Notes under the pieces: model-generated
Told to the model about the DNA's origin: nothing
The model's database searches: none
The model's input: only the letters and a program-made list of their open reading frames with translations
Assembly (NCBI RefSeq): GCF_009764685.1
Contig: NZ_VHLM01000010.1
Coordinates: 248,001-312,000, forward strand
Source: Flavobacterium sp. I-STPP5a
GTDB lineage: Bacteria; Bacteroidota; Bacteroidia; Flavobacteriales; Flavobacteriaceae
Reading direction: 5' to 3'
Length of the DNA: 64,000 nucleotides
In this document: one piece after another, positions 49,840 through 59,500 of the stretch
Numbering within the stretch: the stretch's first letter is position 1
Layout: each line of letters starts with the position of its first letter
Made by a program: the position numbers and the translations under genes

Positions 49840-50403
49840 TTACACCTTCATGATTTCGGCTTCTTTAACCACTAATAGTTCATCAATTTTCTTGATGTAC
49901 GTATTAGTTAAGTTTTGAACTTCTTCCTCGGCACTTTTACAAATGTCTTCTGAGGTACCGTCTTTTTCTAATTTTTTGATGTCGGTATTGGCATCTTTTC
50001 GCGCATTACGAATTCCTATTTTTGCATCTTCGGCCTCTGATTTTGCTTGTTTGGCTAAATCTCTACGACGATCTTCTGTCAAGGGTGGAACACTTATAAT
50101 GATAACATCACCGTTGTTCATTGGGTTAAACCCAAGATTAGCAATCATAATTGCTTTTTCAATAGGGTGTAACATGTTTTTTTCAAAGGGTTGTAACGTA
50201 ATAGTTCTAGCATCAGGAACACTGATTTTTGATACTTGAGATAATGGTGTTGCTGATCCGTAATAATCCACAAAAACACTCCCTAACATAGCAGGTGACG
50301 CCTTTCCGGCACGAATGTTTAAGAATTCTTTTTCTAAATGAGCAATAGATCCTATCATGGATTCTTGTGTACTATCTAATATAAAATCAATTTCTTCAGT
50401 CAT
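49840..50403 (-). CDS. frr: ribosome recycling factor
   Basis: The 187-residue protein splits post-termination ribosomes with EF-G. It shows the family blocks: FLNIRAGKASPAMLGSVFVDYYGSATPLSQ, ISVPDARTITLQPFEK, NLGFNPMNNGDVI, PPLTEDRRRDLAKQAK, and the C-terminal helix KEAEIMKV. It lies 72 bases downstream of pyrH, the usual pair in bacteria. Confidence 0.96.
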   Translation of the reverse strand: MTEEIDFILDSTQESMIGSIAHLEKEFLNIRAGKASPAMLGSVFVDYYGSATPLSQVSKISVPDARTITLQPFEKNMLHPIEKAIMIANLGFNPMNNGDVIIISVPPLTEDRRRDLAKQAKSEAEDAKIGIRNARKDANTDIKKLEKDGTSEDICKSAEEEVQNLTNTYIKKIDELLVVKEAEIMKV

Positions 50404-50475
50404 AATTTTAGTTTTCAGTTTTCAGTCTCAGCGTACGGTTTTGCTATTGCAGCAGTTGTTCCTTGTGACTGTCTA

Positions 50476-51183
50476 TTATATATTAACTACGGTTCCTATA
50501 TTGTCTCCTTCGCAAATTTTGAGCAAGTTCCCTACTTTGTTCATGTCAAAAACTACAATAGGTAATTTATTTTCTTGGCTTAGTGTAAAAGCCGTTGTGT
50601 CCATTACATTCAATCCTTTTTTCAATACATCTTCAAAAGAAATAAAATCAAATTTTACTGCTGATGCATTCTTCTCAGGGTCACAATCATAAACACCATC
50701 AACACGAGTTCCTTTAAGTATGACATCAGCATTGATTTCAATTCCTCTTAAAACAGCAGCGGTATCTGTTGTGAAATACGGGTTTCCTGTTCCAGCTCCA
50801 AAAATTACAATTCTACCTTTTTCAAGATGTCTGTCGGCTCTTCTCTTAATGTAAGGCTCTGCAATGGATTCCATTTTTAAGGCAGTTTGCAAACGGGTTT
50901 TCATTCCTTTTTCTTCAAGAGCGCCTTGTAATGCCATTCCGTTTATTACCGTTGCTAGCATTCCCATGTAATCTCCTTGTACTCTGTCCATTCCTGCACT
51001 TGCACCAGCTACTCCTCTAAAAATGTTTCCACCACCTATTACAATGGCAATTTCTACTCCTTTGTTATGAATTTGCTTGATTTCGTCAGCATATTCAGCG
51101 AGTCTTTTTGGGTCAATTCCGTATTGTAAGTCGCCCATTAAAGCTTCCCCACTTAATTTCAGTAGAATTCTTTTGTATTTCAT
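50476..51183 (-). CDS. pyrH: UMP kinase
   Basis: The 235-residue amino-acid-kinase-fold enzyme turns UMP into UDP. It shows [59 protein letters not shown] and [12 protein letters not shown], all normal. It forms the start of a leftward operon with frr. A promoter box lies 22 bases upstream. Confidence 0.97.
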   Translation of the reverse strand: MKYKRILLKLSGEALMGDLQYGIDPKRLAEYADEIKQIHNKGVEIAIVIGGGNIFRGVAGASAGMDRVQGDYMGMLATVINGMALQGALEEKGMKTRLQTALKMESIAEPYIKRRADRHLEKGRIVIFGAGTGNPYFTTDTAAVLRGIEINADVILKGTRVDGVYDCDPEKNASAVKFDFISFEDVLKKGLNVMDTTAFTLSQENKLPIVVFDMNKVGNLLKICEGDNIGTVVNI

Positions 51184-51205
51184 GTGTGTGTTGCGTTGAT
51201 TGGTG

Positions 51206-51213
51206 CAAATATA
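51206..51213 (-). promoter_or_regulatory. promoter -7 box of pyrH-frr
   Basis: CAAATATA reads TATATTTG on the minus strand (TAnnTTTG), 22 bases before the pyrH ATG. Confidence 0.6.
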
Positions 51214-51250
51214 GAATTTTCTTTTTTTTTAAAATAATCTTGATTGTAAT

Positions 51251-52036
51251 TTATAAACTAAGTTTTTCAAAGGATTTTTTTGCGGCTTGGTAGCCAATAT
51301 TAAATACTTGATCCATCTTTATTTTATTGGTTTCAAAAGTGCTGTAAAGGCATAAATCCTTTGGTTCAATTACCCAATCACACATATTAAATTTATGAAT
51401 GTTTGAGTTAGCCGAAAGAATGTCAAAGGCGCGTGTAGTAACAGCTTTAATAGAGCGTAAATCTTTAGCTTCAATTTTTTGAATGGGACTCACGTAAATA
51501 CCAATGATAGTTTCGCATTGTCCTTGTAAAATATCTGTAGGGAAATGGTTAAGGATTCCGCCATCACTATAAATATTGCCATCAATTTCATATGGGGATA
51601 AGATACCAGGAAATGCAGATGAGGCCAATATGGCATCTACAATCTTTGTACTTGGTCCAAAAATTTTGAGCTTGCCTCTTACCATATCAGTGGCTGTAAT
51701 TTGTACAGGAATTTTCAGGTCACCTATTGTGGCATCTTTAAAAATAGATTCAAAATAAACTCTAAATGACTCTGAGTCTATTAATCCCGCTTTTTTAAAA
51801 GTTAAGTGTTTCCAATGAAAAAGATAAATAGATTTAAAAAATTCTAAAATCTCTTCGGGTGTTTTGCCCCAGGCATAGAGTGCTCCCACAATAGATCCTG
51901 CACTGGTACCGGCAACTTGGCTGGGTTTTATTTTTTGCTCTTCCAGAAATTTTATAACACCTGCGTGTGCTAATCCTTTTGAACCTCCTCCCGAAAGAAC
52001 AAGTCCTATTGATTGTGTTTTGAGATCCATATTCAC
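51251..52036 (-). CDS. patatin-like phospholipase
   Basis: The 261-residue protein has the lipid acyl hydrolase triad blocks: LVLSGGGSKGLAHAGVIKFLEEQ (oxyanion hole), VAGTSAGSIVGALYA (nucleophile Ser in GTSAG), and SDGGILNHFP (catalytic Asp). It is a bare catalytic domain, probably cytosolic or membrane-associated, acting on phospholipids. A start two codons later (52030) is also possible. Confidence 0.9.
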   Translation of the reverse strand: MNMDLKTQSIGLVLSGGGSKGLAHAGVIKFLEEQKIKPSQVAGTSAGSIVGALYAWGKTPEEILEFFKSIYLFHWKHLTFKKAGLIDSESFRVYFESIFKDATIGDLKIPVQITATDMVRGKLKIFGPSTKIVDAILASSAFPGILSPYEIDGNIYSDGGILNHFPTDILQGQCETIIGIYVSPIQKIEAKDLRSIKAVTTRAFDILSANSNIHKFNMCDWVIEPKDLCLYSTFETNKIKMDQVFNIGYQAAKKSFEKLSL

Positions 52037-52110
52037 TATTTGTGCTAAAATTACTCTTTTTTAGCTACAAGAGAATGACATATATCAATTTATACCATCA
52101 TTTTTTATGG

Positions 52111-52118
52111 TAGCTTTG
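52111..52118 (+). promoter_or_regulatory. promoter -7 box of the thioredoxin-like gene
   Basis: TAGCTTTG matches TAnnTTTG and is 19 bases before the ATG at 52138. Confidence 0.6.
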
Positions 52119-52137
52119 TAAAAACAAATTAAATATC

Positions 52138-52752
52138 ATGAAAATTCCTGTAGCCAAAGCCTTGTTCAATAGCTTTTCATATACTGAATATAGAAAAAGA
52201 ATTACCGATTTATTGTTAGAAAAAAAATCTACAGGACTGGTACAGTCTATAGATTTAACACATTATAGTGATCTCAATGAAACCCGCATGAAACGGCTTG
52301 ACAAAACAATAACCTTAGCTCCTTCAACAGTGCAAATGTTACAATCTTTGCAAGAAGAATATATCTGGTTGGTTATTTCTGAGGGTTGGTGTGGCGATGC
52401 TGCTCAGCTTTTACCCATATATCATAAAATGGCAGCCGAAACAGATAAGATTGATTTAAAGATTGTTTTAAGAGATGAGAACCTGGAATTAATGGATCAT
52501 TTCTTAACCAATAAGGCTAGGTCAATACCTATTTTAGTGATTATTAAAAAAAATACGGGTGGTGTATTAGGGCATTGGGGACCAAGACCTCAAGCAGCAA
52601 CAGATCTAGTTTTAGAGTACAAAAAAGAGTTTGGTGTAATAGATGAAACTCTAAAAACAAATTTGCAACTTTGGTACCACCATGATAAAGGAATATCCAC
52701 CCAAATGGAATTGATGACCTTAATGAGTGATATTGATAAAAGAATATTCTAG
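52138..52752 (+). CDS. thioredoxin-family protein with single-Cys site
   Basis: The 204-residue protein has a thioredoxin-like core after ~70 residues: EYIWLVISEGWCGDAAQLLPIYHKMAAE, then a long beta strand (KIVLRDENLELMDHF) and RSIPILVIIKK with the cis-Pro. The usual CxxC is reduced to WCGDA, so it cannot work as a dithiol reductase but might be a monothiol or a binding protein. This is typical of a Bacteroidota thioredoxin_9-like branch. Confidence 0.8.
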   Translation: MKIPVAKALFNSFSYTEYRKRITDLLLEKKSTGLVQSIDLTHYSDLNETRMKRLDKTITLAPSTVQMLQSLQEEYIWLVISEGWCGDAAQLLPIYHKMAAETDKIDLKIVLRDENLELMDHFLTNKARSIPILVIIKKNTGGVLGHWGPRPQAATDLVLEYKKEFGVIDETLKTNLQLWYHHDKGISTQMELMTLMSDIDKRIF

Positions 52753-52929
52753 TTTAAAAAAAGAAGAACAGCATGCTCTAAGTCAAATAAAAAAGATTTG
52801 AAAAGTTTTTGTTTTTTTTAGTTTTAAATTCAAAAACAATTGTAACTTGCTCATTGCTAACCAAGTCTACTTTTTAGTTTGCTTTTTTTATAGGTGTTTG
52901 TCTGTTGTATAACAATTAAAAACATTATT

Positions 52930-53007
52930 ATGAAAAAATTATTAGAAAGGGTTTATGATTACCTATCTTTTTTACTTTTTGGTGGAAAAGGAGCGACTAA
53001 TTATTAA
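52930..53007 (+). CDS. possible small protein, 25 aa
   Basis: ATG to TAA encodes KKLLERVYDYLSFLLFGGKG then ATNY: a basic start, an amphipathic/hydrophobic helix and a Gly turn, as in small membrane peptides. It stands between gene ends in the 377-base region 52753-53129 with a strong terminator 57 bases downstream (53064-53110), which suggests a short transcript. There is no sequence similarity I know. It may be a chance ORF. Confidence 0.35.
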   Translation: MKKLLERVYDYLSFLLFGGKGATNY

Positions 53008-53063
53008 CTAATGACGGTGACCTTTATTACAACTAAGTTTATAACTATTGGTCTTAAAAAATT

Positions 53064-53110
53064 AAAACACATGATAAAACAAAAAAGTTTTTTTCATGTG
53101 TTTTTGCTTT
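53064..53110 (+). terminator. terminator downstream of the 25-aa ORF
   Basis: AAAACACATGA and TCATGTGTTTT are perfect arms; an inner AAAAC...GTTTT extends the stem, and TTGCTTTTTT follows. Confidence 0.85.
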
Positions 53111-53129
53111 TTTACAGTACTGCGCTACT

Positions 53130-53651
53130 TTAAAATGTAAGCAACGCCAGTCCTAAACTAATGCTCACAGTTTCTTTTTGATTTTTAAAAGCTATGTCAT
53201 AATGGCTCATTTCTATAAAAAGAACCAAATCTTCATCAGTTTGAATGCCTAAGCTTATTTTTTTGTAAGTACCATTTAATGTTCCTCTGCCAAGAGCAGT
53301 TCCTTTTCCTAATCCAAGTTGTAATGCAATACGAGTTTCATCACTAATGTTTGGACTCAATCTAAGATTAGCAAAAACGGGTACTAGAACAATTTTTTCA
53401 GACCATGTCCAGTCTATTCCAGAGTGTATTCCTAGTGCTATCCATTTCTTAGGTTCTAAACCAATGCCTATTTTACTGTTAATACCATCTGGCAGAAACC
53501 AGCTATTATTAGATTGTTGATTGTTGTTTTTCGATCCATTGTTTTGATTGCCTTTAATGGGTATGGAAACATCAAATTGAATGAAGGAACGTGTTTTGTT
53601 TTGGGAAAAAGCAAAAAAAGGAAACAATAATAAAATAATGAATAACCTCAT
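53130..53651 (-). CDS. secreted or outer-membrane beta-rich protein, 173 aa
   Basis: A signal peptide (RLFIILLLFPFFAFSQ) is followed by an Asn-rich linker (GNQNNGSKNNNQQSNNS) and beta-like segments with aromatic ends, finishing KETVSISLGLALLTF (a terminal Phe as in outer-membrane barrels). The ATG directly abuts the truB stop (no gap), so it is the last gene of the uppP-truB operon. Function unknown. Confidence 0.7.
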   Translation of the reverse strand: MRLFIILLLFPFFAFSQNKTRSFIQFDVSIPIKGNQNNGSKNNNQQSNNSWFLPDGINSKIGIGLEPKKWIALGIHSGIDWTWSEKIVLVPVFANLRLSPNISDETRIALQLGLGKGTALGRGTLNGTYKKISLGIQTDEDLVLFIEMSHYDIAFKNQKETVSISLGLALLTF

Positions 53652-54356
53652 TTAAAGGGTATTTGAGATGAGACTTTCTTCAAAATCAAGAACGTTAATG
53701 CCGTTTTTCACATCATAATCACCTATTTTTGTGCGTCTTAAGACCGTTAGGTGAGAGCCAGATTGCATGGCTTTTCCAAAATCAAACGCTAAAGAACGAA
53801 TATAAGTTCCCTTGCTACAAACTACTCTAAAATCTATCTCAGGAAGAGCAATTCGGGTAATTTCAAATTCGTGTATGGTAGTTTTACGGCTTGCAATTTC
53901 AATACTTTCTCCTGCACGGGCATGCTCATACAAGCGTACACCATCTTTTTTTATTGCCGAAAAAATAGGAGGTATTTGATCAATTTCGCCAAGAAATTGC
54001 TTTACCGTCTCATGAATTAATTCTTCGTTGATATGAGAAATAGGGAAGGTTTGATCAATTTCTGTTTCTAAATCATATGATGGCGTTGTGGCCCCTATGT
54101 AAAAAGTTCCCGTATATTCTTTGGCTTGACCTTGAAGTTCTGTAATTCGTTTGGTGAATTTTCCGGTACAAACTAATAATAAACCACTTGCTAATGGATC
54201 TAAGGTTCCAGCATGGCCAATTTTGAATTTTTTTGGCAAACCTACTTTGTTGATCAAAGCATATTTAAGCTTATTTACCGCTTGAAAAGAAGTAAAATGC
54301 AATGGTTTGTCAATCAATAAAATTTGCCCCTCTAGGTATTCATCAGCTGTTTTCAA
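53652..54356 (-). CDS. truB: tRNA pseudouridine-55 synthase
   Basis: The 234-residue enzyme makes pseudouridine at position 55 of tRNA T-loops. It shows GQILLIDKPLHFTSFQAVN, the catalytic KIGHAGTLDPLASGLL (Asp), KEYTGTFYIGATTPSYD, PIFSAIKKDGVRLYEHARAG and CSKGTYIRSLAFDFG. It lacks a C-terminal PUA domain, as usual for this phylum. It follows uppP by six bases. Confidence 0.96.
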   Translation of the reverse strand: MKTADEYLEGQILLIDKPLHFTSFQAVNKLKYALINKVGLPKKFKIGHAGTLDPLASGLLLVCTGKFTKRITELQGQAKEYTGTFYIGATTPSYDLETEIDQTFPISHINEELIHETVKQFLGEIDQIPPIFSAIKKDGVRLYEHARAGESIEIASRKTTIHEFEITRIALPEIDFRVVCSKGTYIRSLAFDFGKAMQSGSHLTVLRRTKIGDYDVKNGINVLDFEESLISNTL

Positions 54357-54362
54357 TAGGAA

Positions 54363-55172
54363 TTATTTTATATAAGAAAAGTAAATTAGTAAAAACACAC
54401 CCACAATAATACGGTACCATCCCCAAGGTTTAAATCCATATTTTTTTATAATTTCAATAAAAAATTTTATGGCAATCACAGCAACAACGAAGGCTACCAC
54501 ATTACCTATAAGGAAGAGCTGAATGTTTTGATCTGATTTCAAAATGAGTTCGTAACCTTTCATTTGTGAGCTCTCGTATGTCTTTAAAAAAACAGAGTAG
54601 CAAGTCACAGCCATCATGGTAGGAACCGCTAGAAAAAATGAAAATTCTGCAGCAGCATGACGGGATAAACCTTGCTGCATTCCACCTATAATTGATGCTG
54701 CAGATCTGCTAGTTCCTGGCATCATAGCCAAGCATTGCCAGAAACCTATGGTTACCGCTTTTTTTATAGAAATGTCCTCTTCTTTTAAAACCGTTGGGTT
54801 TTGAAAATAGTTGTCAATAAAAAGTAAAACAACACCGCCTAAAATAAGAACAATCGCAATTGGAATAGGATTTCCTAAGATGGCTTCTATTTTATCATCA
54901 AATAGTTTCCCCAAGACAAGCGCAGGTATTACGGCGCAAACCAGTTTGAGGTAAAAACTAACTTTAGAAAAATCAAAGAATTTTTTCCAATACAATGCTA
55001 CTACAGCCAATATGGCTCCAAATTGTATAGAAACTTGAAACAGTTTTACAAAATCGTCTTCTTGTATTCCAAAATAAGAACTCAAAAAAACCATGTGAGC
55101 TGTTGACGAAACCGGTAGATACTCTGTTAAACCCTCAATAATAGCTATTAAAAAAGCTTGTAATGTATTCAT
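54363..55172 (-). CDS. uppP: undecaprenyl-diphosphate phosphatase
   Basis: The 269-residue membrane enzyme recycles C55-PP to C55-P for peptidoglycan export. The active blocks are AIIEGLTEYLPVSSTAHM (Glu-rich helix), and MMPGTSRSAASIIGGMQQGLSRHAAAEFSFFLAVPTM (PGxSRSA). Eight helices are plausible. It follows the DUF3098 gene with no gap. Confidence 0.96.
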   Translation of the reverse strand: MNTLQAFLIAIIEGLTEYLPVSSTAHMVFLSSYFGIQEDDFVKLFQVSIQFGAILAVVALYWKKFFDFSKVSFYLKLVCAVIPALVLGKLFDDKIEAILGNPIPIAIVLILGGVVLLFIDNYFQNPTVLKEEDISIKKAVTIGFWQCLAMMPGTSRSAASIIGGMQQGLSRHAAAEFSFFLAVPTMMAVTCYSVFLKTYESSQMKGYELILKSDQNIQLFLIGNVVAFVVAVIAIKFFIEIIKKYGFKPWGWYRIIVGVFLLIYFSYIK

Positions 55173-55415
55173 TTATGCTTTTTTTGGATTTTTTAAAATA
55201 GCATAAATGGTTACCCCAAAACCTATTAAAACAGTTGTTGGAGCTAATCTAATTCTTCTAAAATTGAAGATATCTTCATTAAAAACAGTTGGATCTTCGC
55301 TTCCTCCACCGGACATAAGGATAAAACCTAAAGCAATAACTCCTATACCTACTAATAAGATTTTATAATTTATTTTATCAAAAAGGAATTCTGATTTCGT
55401 GTCGTTATTTTTCAT
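55173..55415 (-). CDS. DUF3098 small membrane protein
   Basis: The 80-residue protein has a cytosolic N-terminus (SEFLFDKINYKILLVGIGVIA), two membrane helices flanking GGGSEDPTVFNEDIFNFRRI and a basic end (LKNPKKA). This is the DUF3098 family, found between ftsX and uppP in Bacteroidota. It may act in cell-wall or division steps with its neighbours; the function is unproven. Confidence 0.9.
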   Translation of the reverse strand: MKNNDTKSEFLFDKINYKILLVGIGVIALGFILMSGGGSEDPTVFNEDIFNFRRIRLAPTTVLIGFGVTIYAILKNPKKA

Positions 55416-55475
55416 TTTTATGCTGTTGTTATTTACTTAACTCTGTAACTGAGAACTGCTACTGAACGCTGAATA

Positions 55476-56351
55476 CTAATAAAGATCGTCAGTTCTTAAA
55501 TTTAAAAATCGTTGTGTAGCAAAATAAGTGCTTAACCACGTTATAATAATTCCAACGGCTAGGACACCTAACAATACCATAAAGATTGACCCTTTATCAT
55601 TAAAAATACCTAAAAGTGGAAAATTAGTATTGATGTAGAACAGTACTCCAAGTAATGCAAAAATCGCTAGTCCAGCTCCAATCATTCCTAGTTTAATACT
55701 ACGCGTTACAAATGGTTTTCGGATAAAAGATTTTGTAGCACCCACCATTTGCATTGTTTTAATGATGAATCGGTTAGAGTGTATGGATAAACGCAAAGAG
55801 CTGTTAATTAATAAAACGGCAATAACGGCAAGAAAACTACTTACGATCAAGATCCACATACTTACTTTTTTGATGTTGTCATTCACTAAATTAACAAGTT
55901 GCTTGTCATATACAATATCAGATATCATAGCATTTTTCCTAAGATCAGATTCTATTTTTACGATGCTATCTTTTACTACGTAGTCTCCTTTTAAATGAAT
56001 ATCATAGGAGTTTTGCAATGGATTTTCGCCTAGAAAAGTCATGAAATCTTCGCCTATAATATCAGTATGTTCTTTTGCAGCGTCTTCCTTACTTACATAT
56101 TTGTACGTTTTTACAAAAGGGCTCCCTTTTAATTGTGTGCCAAATTGTTTTACAAAAGTATCATTAGCTTCGTTTTTAAAAAAAACAGTCATAGCAATGT
56201 TTTCTTTAAAATCATTGGCTAATTTTTTTGAATTAATGATAAATAATCCTAAGATTCCTAGCAGAAATAAGACTAAAAATACACTTAATACTACTGAAAA
56301 ATAAGAGGAAATTAAACGGCGTTTTTGAAAATTATCAAATGAAGAGCTCAT
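55476..56351 (-). CDS. ftsX: cell-division permease-like protein FtsX
   Basis: The 291-residue protein has a cytosolic N-terminus, one helix (YFSVVLSVFLVLFLLGILGLFII), a periplasmic domain with FKENIAMTVFFKNEANDTFVKQF, and three C-terminal helices with STRLxxxSNRF-like SSLRLSIHSNRFIIKTMQMVGATKSFIRKPF. With FtsE it controls peptidoglycan hydrolases at the septum. ftsE itself is not in this window. Confidence 0.93.
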   Translation of the reverse strand: MSSSFDNFQKRRLISSYFSVVLSVFLVLFLLGILGLFIINSKKLANDFKENIAMTVFFKNEANDTFVKQFGTQLKGSPFVKTYKYVSKEDAAKEHTDIIGEDFMTFLGENPLQNSYDIHLKGDYVVKDSIVKIESDLRKNAMISDIVYDKQLVNLVNDNIKKVSMWILIVSSFLAVIAVLLINSSLRLSIHSNRFIIKTMQMVGATKSFIRKPFVTRSIKLGMIGAGLAIFALLGVLFYINTNFPLLGIFNDKGSIFMVLLGVLAVGIIITWLSTYFATQRFLNLRTDDLY

Positions 56352-56441
56352 AGTTTATTGAAATTATTGGGTAAAAATAATAAAGAAATTCTTTATTTAA
56401 AGTTAATAACGCTCAAAGTTTTAACTTTCGTACAATAAACG

Positions 56442-56449
56442 TAAATTTG
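56442..56449 (+). promoter_or_regulatory. promoter -7 box of leuS
   Basis: TAAATTTG matches TAnnTTTG and is 121 bases before the leuS ATG, so the message has a ~110-base leader. Confidence 0.5.
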
Positions 56450-56465
56450 GCACCTAAAAATAGTC

Positions 56466-56516
56466 ATGGCAATAAAACTTAGAACCTTTGTTACTCAGTT
56501 GCTCAGAACCTTATAA
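56466..56516 (+). CDS. possible Leu-rich leader ORF before leuS, 16 aa
   Basis: ATG to TAA encodes AIKLRTFVTQLLRTL after Met, with four Leu in 16 residues read by four different codons (CTT, TTG, CTC, TTA). It starts about 10 bases after the expected transcription start. A 6-bp hairpin (TTGAGT at 56524-56529 with ACTCAA at 56543-56548) lies between it and leuS. The same CTTAGAACC-like repeats occur widely between Flavobacterium genes, so the ORF may be chance. Confidence 0.3.
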   Translation: MAIKLRTFVTQLLRTL

Positions 56517-56570
56517 AAATGACTTGAGTTTACGAGAGCATGACTCAATTAAAAAACAATAAAAAAAGGA

Positions 56571-59500
56571 ATGAAATACAATCCCAACGAAATTGATGCC
56601 AAATGGCAAAAATACTGGCAAGAAAACCAAACATTCAAAGCCGAAAACAACGCTGATAAGCCTAAATATTACGTTCTTGACATGTTTCCTTATCCATCTG
56701 GAGCGGGCTTACACGTAGGGCATCCGCTAGGGTATATTGCCTCTGATGTGTTTGCTAGATATAAAAGACACCAAGGTTTTAATGTATTGCATCCTATGGG
56801 TTACGACAGTTTTGGGTTGCCTGCTGAGCAATACGCCATTCAAACCGGTCAGCGTCCAGAAGATACTACTCGTGTGAACATTGACGGTGGTGTGGATAAA
56901 GAAGGAAACCAAATTGCGGGTTACAGAAAGCAATTAGATAAAATAGGATTCTCTTTTGATTGGAGTCGCGAAGTGCGTACTTCAAATCCAGATTATTACA
57001 AGCATACACAATGGATTTTTATTCAATTGTTCAACTCTTGGTACAATAAAAACAGCGATAAAGCGGAAGATATTTCAACCCTAACTACCTTGTTTGAAAA
57101 AGAAGGAAATGCAACTGTCAATGCAGTTTGCGATGAAAATATAGATCTTTTTTCAGCAAGTGAATGGAACGCTTTCGCAAAAGAGACTCAGGAGAGAATT
57201 TTACTGCAATACAGATTGACGTATTTAGCAGAGACGGAAGTAAATTGGTGCCCTGGTTTAGGAACGGTTTTGGCCAATGATGAAATTGTAAATGGTGTTT
57301 CAGAACGTGGTGGTTTTACAGTGGTGCGCAAGAAAATGACCCAATGGAGCATGCGAATTTCGGCTTATGCGGAACGTTTGTTGCAAGGTTTGAATGATAT
57401 CGATTGGAGCGAAAGCATCAAGGAAAGTCAAAGAAACTGGATTGGTAAAAGTGTAGGAGCGACGGTAGAATTTAACGTTCAAAATTCGGAAGCTAAAATT
57501 GCGGTTTTCACCACCAGACCCGACACTATTTTTGGAGTTACGTTTATGACCTTGGCTCCGGAACACAAATTGGTTTCTCAAATTACCACTGCGGAACAAA
57601 AAGCAGAAATAGATGCTTATATCGAAAAAACGTCAAAACGTTCTGAGCGTGAGCGTATGGCCGATGTAAAAACCATTTCAGGAGTATTTACAGGAGCTTT
57701 TGCAGAACATCCTTTTACGAAAGAACCAATTCCGGTTTGGATTGGCGATTATGTTTTGGCAGGATACGGGACAGGCGCAGTTATGGCGGTTCCTTGTGGC
57801 GATGAGAGAGATTATGCTTTTGCGAATTTCTTCAAAGGGCAAAACGGAATGCCAGCCATCAAAAATATCTTTGATCAAGACATTTCTGAAGCGGCTTATG
57901 GAGCCAAAGAAGGGTTTCAATTGGTCGAATCTGATTTTTTAAATGGATTAGATTATAAAAAAGGAACTCAAAAAGTTATTGAGGAATTAGAAAAAATAAA
58001 TCAAGGAAAAGGGAAAATCAATTACCGTTTGCGTGATGCAGTTTTCTCTCGCCAGCGTTATTGGGGAGAGCCTTTCCCGGTGTATTATGTAAATGGCTTG
58101 CCGCAAATGATTGATGCGCAACATTTGCCAATCATTTTACCTGAAGTTGAGAAATATTTACCAACCGAAGACGGTTTGCCACCTTTAGGAAATGCGGCAG
58201 TTTGGGCTTGGGACAGTGTAAACAACAAAGTGGTCGAAACGAGTTTGGTTGATGATACAACTGTTTTTCCTCTTGAATTGAACACCATGCCAGGTTGGGC
58301 AGGAAGTTCATACTATTGGATGCGTTATATGGATGCGCATAACGAAACTGAATTTGCAAGCCAAGAAGCGCTAGCCTATTGGGAAAGCGTAGATTTATAC
58401 ATTGGCGGAAGCGAACACGCAACCGGTCACTTGTTGTATTCTCGTTTTTGGAATAAATTCCTAAAAGACAAAGGTTTTGCGCCTACCGAAGAACCGTTCA
58501 AAAAATTGATCAATCAAGGGATGATTTTGGGAACAAGTGCATTTATCTTTAGATTGGAAGTGAAATTAATAGTTGAATATTCTATAACTGAAGAGTCTAA
58601 AAAGTTTATAGTTGCTAATAATCTTGCAGCAGGTACGCAAGCTACTCAAGAAGTTCGAATGTCAACTAAGTATTTTTTCTCCAAAAATAAAATGGAGGAG
58701 TATCGATTTGGGACTTTTGAAGATCTTCCAGATGAAATAAAGATTTTTTTAAAGGAATTAATGGACATTCATATCGAAGATTCACCTGAAGGTTCTTTGG
58801 AGACTTTAAAATACAAACGGGATATAAAAATTTCAAATATTTCGTTTTCTCCTATTCATGTTGATGTTTCGTTAGTTAATTCTTCAGATGAGCTAGATGT
58901 AGAAAATTACGATAAGAGTCCAACTAGAAAGATAAATGCTGGAGGAATATATGTTAAAGATGAAAATGGTAAATTCATTGTAGGCCGCGAGGTTGAAAAA
59001 ATGTCGAAATCCAAATACAATGTGGTGACTCCAGATGCTATTTGTGAAGAATACGGAGCCGATACCTTGCGTTTGTATGAAATGTTCTTAGGGCCATTAG
59101 AACAAGCGAAACCTTGGAACACAGCAGGAATTTCGGGAGTTTTTGGATTCTTGAAAAAATTATGGCGTTTGTATTTCGATGAAAATGGTTTGATTGTTAC
59201 CAATGATGCACCAACGAAAGACAACTTAAAATCATTGCACAAAACCATCAAGAAAGTAGCTGAGGATATTGAAGGATTCTCTTTCAATACTTCGGTTTCA
59301 CAGTTTATGATTTGTGTGAACGAATTGTCAGCACAAAATTGTCATTCTCGTTATATCTTAGAACCTTTAGCAATTGTGATTTCGCCTTACGCGCCGCACA
59401 TTGCCGAAGAATTATGGTCTTTGCTAGGTCATGAAGGCTCGATAGCAGCAGTTTCTTTCCCAGTTTTTGATCCAAAACATTTGGTAGAAAGTGAGAAAGA

